This document shows, one piece after another, positions 60,707 through 64,000 of a DNA stretch of 64,000 bases. The notes under the pieces were generated by a model, which had not been told where the DNA came from, did no database searches, and saw nothing but the letters and a program-made list of their open reading frames with translations. Both the position numbers and the translations under genes were made by a program. The stretch's first letter is position 1, and every line of letters starts with the position of its first letter. This stretch comes from Morchella semilibera. Lineage: Eukaryota; Ascomycota; Pezizomycetes; Pezizales; Morchellaceae. The DNA lies in assembly GCA_009192285.1 (NCBI GenBank), contig WBVU01000012.1, forward strand, positions 310,001-374,000, in the 5' to 3' direction.

Positions 60707-62371
60707 ATGCTGCAGGTACGTTGTTTTTTCTATCATTGAGACCTGCTGTGCGCGAGACACAATGACCAGGTCGCCGCTGTGTCTTGTGCGCTCGCCCCCC
60801 CCCCCCCTCCCCCTATGCAACTGCGGTGTAATGACGTCCAGGGGGGTCCCACGAACATCCTCTTCCCAGGCCTGTTGAGGGGTTTATTCTTGCTACTGCA
60901 GGGTCTCTCTTGCTTCGTGCCTTCCCGCTTGTAACTTCTCGCTACCCTGCCCTGCCTCATTCTCTAAGCCCTCCCTAGGGCCTCGCTCTGTCACATAGGT
61001 TCCCTCTTGTCCTCTTCTTCTAATCCCTTCCCCTTCTCACTCCTTAACCCTCTGAGGGTGTGAGATGCATAATACTCCCCGTCTAATTAATTCATTGTTT
61101 TCAAACTACTCAATTTGAGGTCTAACTTTAACCGTTGGCATTTTGCTGGGGAGTTACAATGCAGGTAGGATTCCGACCCGAAAACATCATGATCGCGGCC
61201 ACGCAGTCCGAGGGCAGCGCGTATCATCTCTCATCACTGCCCCATACTTCCACAACAAGTTCGGTAACGTCGTCAGACCAATGGACGTCTGCCCGATCAT
61301 CGGCCTCTGCTACCCCCACATTAATCCAACCACCTCCCTCATCAACCCGCGGGGCCACACCAACAACAACAACGGTATTTAGACCTCACCCATCGTCATC
61401 AACACCATCATCGGCATCGCATTCTTCAACGCCAATACACTCTCACCCATCCACACCTTCCCCCAGCTCAAGACAGTCGCCTACACCAACGGGGCGAAGG
61501 CCAGAAGACTCGGCACCCGTTGTTCTCCAGAATTTATCACAAGTAGTCGAGCTGCCTAGAGAAGAGCCTTTACCGCATTCCCCCTCGCGGAGGAACCGCA
61601 ACGGGGAAGAGGACAGGAAGCGGTACGAGATCAGCAAAATGCCAGTAACGGACGTAATAGAGATGGTGGCGGGTCTTTTAACAAAGATCACAACTACCAA
61701 CGACCAGCAGCACTCACAGATGCAGCGTATACCCCCGCCAGAAGCAAATGGGATGAGCAATACCACAAACAGCGTTCTTGCATTCCATGGGAGAAATGTT
61801 CCCAGCATAACAATTCTTAGTTATCTATCTCGGATACATAAATACTGCCCAACAACATACGAAGTGTTTCTATCGTTGTTGGTTTACTTTGATCGTATGA
61901 CTGAAAGAGTGAACAGAAACCAGCAATTAAACTGGAGGGGGGGTGCCACAGTCTCGAATGGGGAACTGAGTTCCCCTGGTGTTATTTCTTCCGACCCGTA
62001 TAATTTCTCACATTTCTTCGTAGTAGACAGCTTCAACATTCATAGGCTTGTCATTGCTGGCGTAACATGTGCTTCGAAATTCTTCTCTGATGTGTTTTAC
62101 ACAAACTCTAGATATGCAAAAGTATAACCCCCCGCTTTTTGATACTCTTTCCCGCAGCTTACTAATCGGTTTAAAGGTTGGCGGTTTACCACTACAAGAA
62201 CTAAATCACTTGGAACTGCAATTCCTTATCCTGAACGATTTCCGACTTGCTGTGCCAGTGGAAGAGTTGGAGGCGTACGGAACAATGTTGGTGCAGTTCT
62301 ATGCACGGGAGGCAGTGGCAAATGCGGATCTCAGGGGAATAGGACCCCCAGCCGATCCAGCAGCGAACTGA
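60707..62371 (+). CDS. PHO80/PCL-type cyclin (Pho85-family CDK partner)
   Basis: Three exons are proposed: 60707-60715 (ATGCTGCAG), 61165-62121 and 62177-62371, giving 386 aa; introns are 449 and 55 bp. The tiny first exon rests on a strong GTACGT donor and a CAATGCAG acceptor in phase 0. If it is wrong, translation could start at ATG 61159 or 61189. Residues to about 160 are Ser/Thr/Pro-rich and disordered. The cyclin box starts at PVTDVIEMVAGLLTKIT (about 163) and includes IPSITILSYLSRI-type and YFDRM segments. The highly conserved block FVVDSFNIHRLVIAGVTCASKFFSD.FYTNSRYAKVGGLPLQELNHLELQFL follows, split by intron 2. PHO80/PCL cyclins activate the Pho85 kinase in phosphate, glycogen and polarity control. 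Which subgroup this belongs to cannot be decided here. The long 5' intron may be regulatory. Confidence 0.85.
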
Positions 62372-64000
62372 GCTGTTGTCGCATACAACCGTTGCAATAA
62401 TATCATAACCGTCACAGGTCACTGAGATCATATTTCGTCTGGTCACGTACTGTACGTTTTTGACTGGCACCGTCTTTGGATCAGCACTATTTATTTCCTT
62501 TTTCAACCAACCTCTCTGGGCGGAAAGCGATCGAACTTTTTTCTTCGGTTTTTTTTAGACTGTTAAGGCGAATATTGCGAAAGATCGGCTACCATCTTTT
62601 TATTAGTGGTTGTTTATTGTTTAAAGCGCGGAGAGGACAGGTTCAGCACCTAGACGGGAGACCGAGGAATTCATGCCGAGGAAGTGCCGGATGAAGTGGT
62701 TTATTTATTATACGAGGGCGGGGCGTTCGTCTATTTTTCTTATATATGGGCTTTGGTCGGATTTAGCTATGCGACTGATGTGGATGTAGAGATTCGTGGG
62801 AAATGGGGGCGTCATTGGTGTCTGCATGGGTACTATCATTGATATAATGATGGGGCACTTTCTTGAAAGCATTGGAGGTTGAAGTAGGATAGGAAATGTG
62901 ACGGCGCTTATAATCTTTTGCTTTTGTTTTTTTCTCCTTTCATCAGTTTTTTTCGATTTTTTTTCTGCATATGTTTCTTTTGTCGTTTGCGAGCAGAGCA
63001 TTGTTTACCACATCGCATCTATTCTTGTGTTTGGAAGGAGGTGTGCGGGGGCACAACCATGTTTTAAAGGGTGGTTGCCTTTCGTTGTTCTCTCTTGGAG
63101 GTTCAATTTGTTTATCGTCTTGTCCTGTCTACTGGGTGGTCTTTTTATTTCTTTCCGGATGTTAGGAATTGGGATTTTTTTTATTATGATGGGCGTGATT
63201 GTTTATTATCTCTCTACGTTCATTGTTCTACTCTATCAACCATGTTAGATCTAGCCTTCTTTTTTCTTATCCTTATTCTTCTTTTTGATTAATCTCACGA
63301 CACATATTTTCATCTCTTTCCATCATTTCCATCATTTCATCTAGCTGTCTCGTTTGTGCTTTCTTTCTCCCTCTCCCAATCTAGGGGCTGAGTGAGATTT
63401 CTATTTTTTTATTTTTTTTTTTCACTGGGTGGAATTCTATATTGGCCGCTGGAGTACACATAGGGTTGGAGGTCGGCGTAGGGGATGGGATTGGATAGTA
63501 AGGGGAGGAGAAAGGGAAATTTCGATTTTAACGAGGCCTTTACGAACTTGTATATATCATAAACTTTTTGAATTCTCTGCACAATTTCAAGCCTCCACCG
63601 AAACTCGTACATACATGTCATGCATACATACGCACGTACATACATGATACATGGTATCAACGTTCTTTTGCCCGAGCACCACCAACCCTTCCCCCCCACT
63701 CCTTGAACTATCTACTGTAGACCGAGGTTTTCCGGGAACCCGAACTTCTTTGCTCCGCTACCACACCCCGTATTTTTCGGCTTTCCAGTTACATAGTTAC
63801 ACACATGGTATTTCCAATCACTGCTTTTTCCCTCCCTCCCTCCCTCCCTCCCATCCCTCCACTCCCTCCACTCCGCCCCCACAGCTTCCTTTCTTCCTTC
63901 CCTCCCTTCTGTGTCACCGTGTCACCATCACTGTCACTAGACAGATAGACAGACGTAGATATGTAGGTATGTAGTCACTCTCACTCACTCAGTCACTCAT
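62372..64000. other. 3' flank of cyclin gene and pyrimidine-rich tail
   Basis: T-rich sequence with hydrophobic short frames (62,898-63,292) that look like by-products of base bias. A (TCCC)n/CTCC simple repeat lies at 63,826-63,905 and CACT/CAGT repeats at the extreme end. No gene supported within the window. Confidence 0.5.

Noticed and set aside
62898-63292. Hydrophobic frames after the cyclin gene
   Set aside because: T-rich DNA gives Phe/Leu/Ser-rich frames. Overlapping alternatives and no signature.
1-64000. tRNA, rRNA and CRISPR
   Set aside because: A scan for B-box-like GTTCRAnnC with matching acceptor stems, rRNA words and regularly spaced direct repeats gave nothing convincing. 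The only regular arrays are the satellite and the 52-bp minisatellite.

Overview
This is a nuclear segment from a filamentous fungus, most likely an ascomycete (Pezizomycotina; a Pezizomycetes-like lineage is a guess). The genes have many short GT-AG introns of about 46-80 bp. They are fungal orthologue types: NF-X1/FAP1 zinc finger, CSC1/DUF221 channel, SAC7-type RhoGAP, PHO80-type cyclin, ERV2-type sulfhydryl oxidase and a fungal BCAT. Between them lie long gene-poor, MITE-rich spacers. All intron positions given here were worked out by hand from splice motifs and frame continuity.

Region 1 (1 to about 11,860) is strikingly AT-rich and mobile. It holds the 3' part of a TET/JBP-like 2OG-Fe(II) dioxygenase gene (+), a six-exon DUF6532-like gene (-), a hierarchical decamer/30-bp satellite, an apparently intact three-exon Helitron Rep-helicase (-, 1,375 aa) and a four-exon putative OB-fold protein (-). 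I read this as a large Helitron-type element with accessory genes, or a nest of elements. The left end lies outside the window and no terminal hairpin was located. Composition changes near 11,860.

Region 2 (11,860-27,700) holds two metabolic genes facing away from each other, BCAT (-) and an ERV-type sulfhydryl oxidase (+). They are flanked by at least five families of short TIR elements with TA target sites, including pogo-like, 'TCCCTT' and 'GTCAGGCC' families, plus a 52-bp minisatellite. From 17.6 to 27.7 kb I see no gene.

Region 3 (27,700-46,400) has a 1,350-aa NF-X1/R3H protein (-), a CSC1/OSCA-type channel (-) and a SAC7-type RhoGAP (+), separated by long spacers.

Region 4 (47,850-55,700) is the most interesting cellular locus. 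A small gene (-) encodes a 251-aa protein with about 14 SUMO-consensus psi-K-x-E sites, most of them in a tandem array. It faces away from an eight-exon gene (+) for a 1,942-aa protein: helical N-terminus, possible PH-like domain, long disordered middle with several SIM-like motifs, and a C-terminal coiled coil. That layout matches Red1/SYCP2 meiotic axis proteins. The shared 0.79-kb promoter has three copies of the palindrome TACATGTA, which occurs 16 times in this window, where about one is expected by chance.

Region 5 (55,700-64,000) is a 5-kb spacer, a PHO80/PCL-type cyclin gene (+) and pyrimidine-rich flanks. No tRNA, rRNA or CRISPR was recognised.
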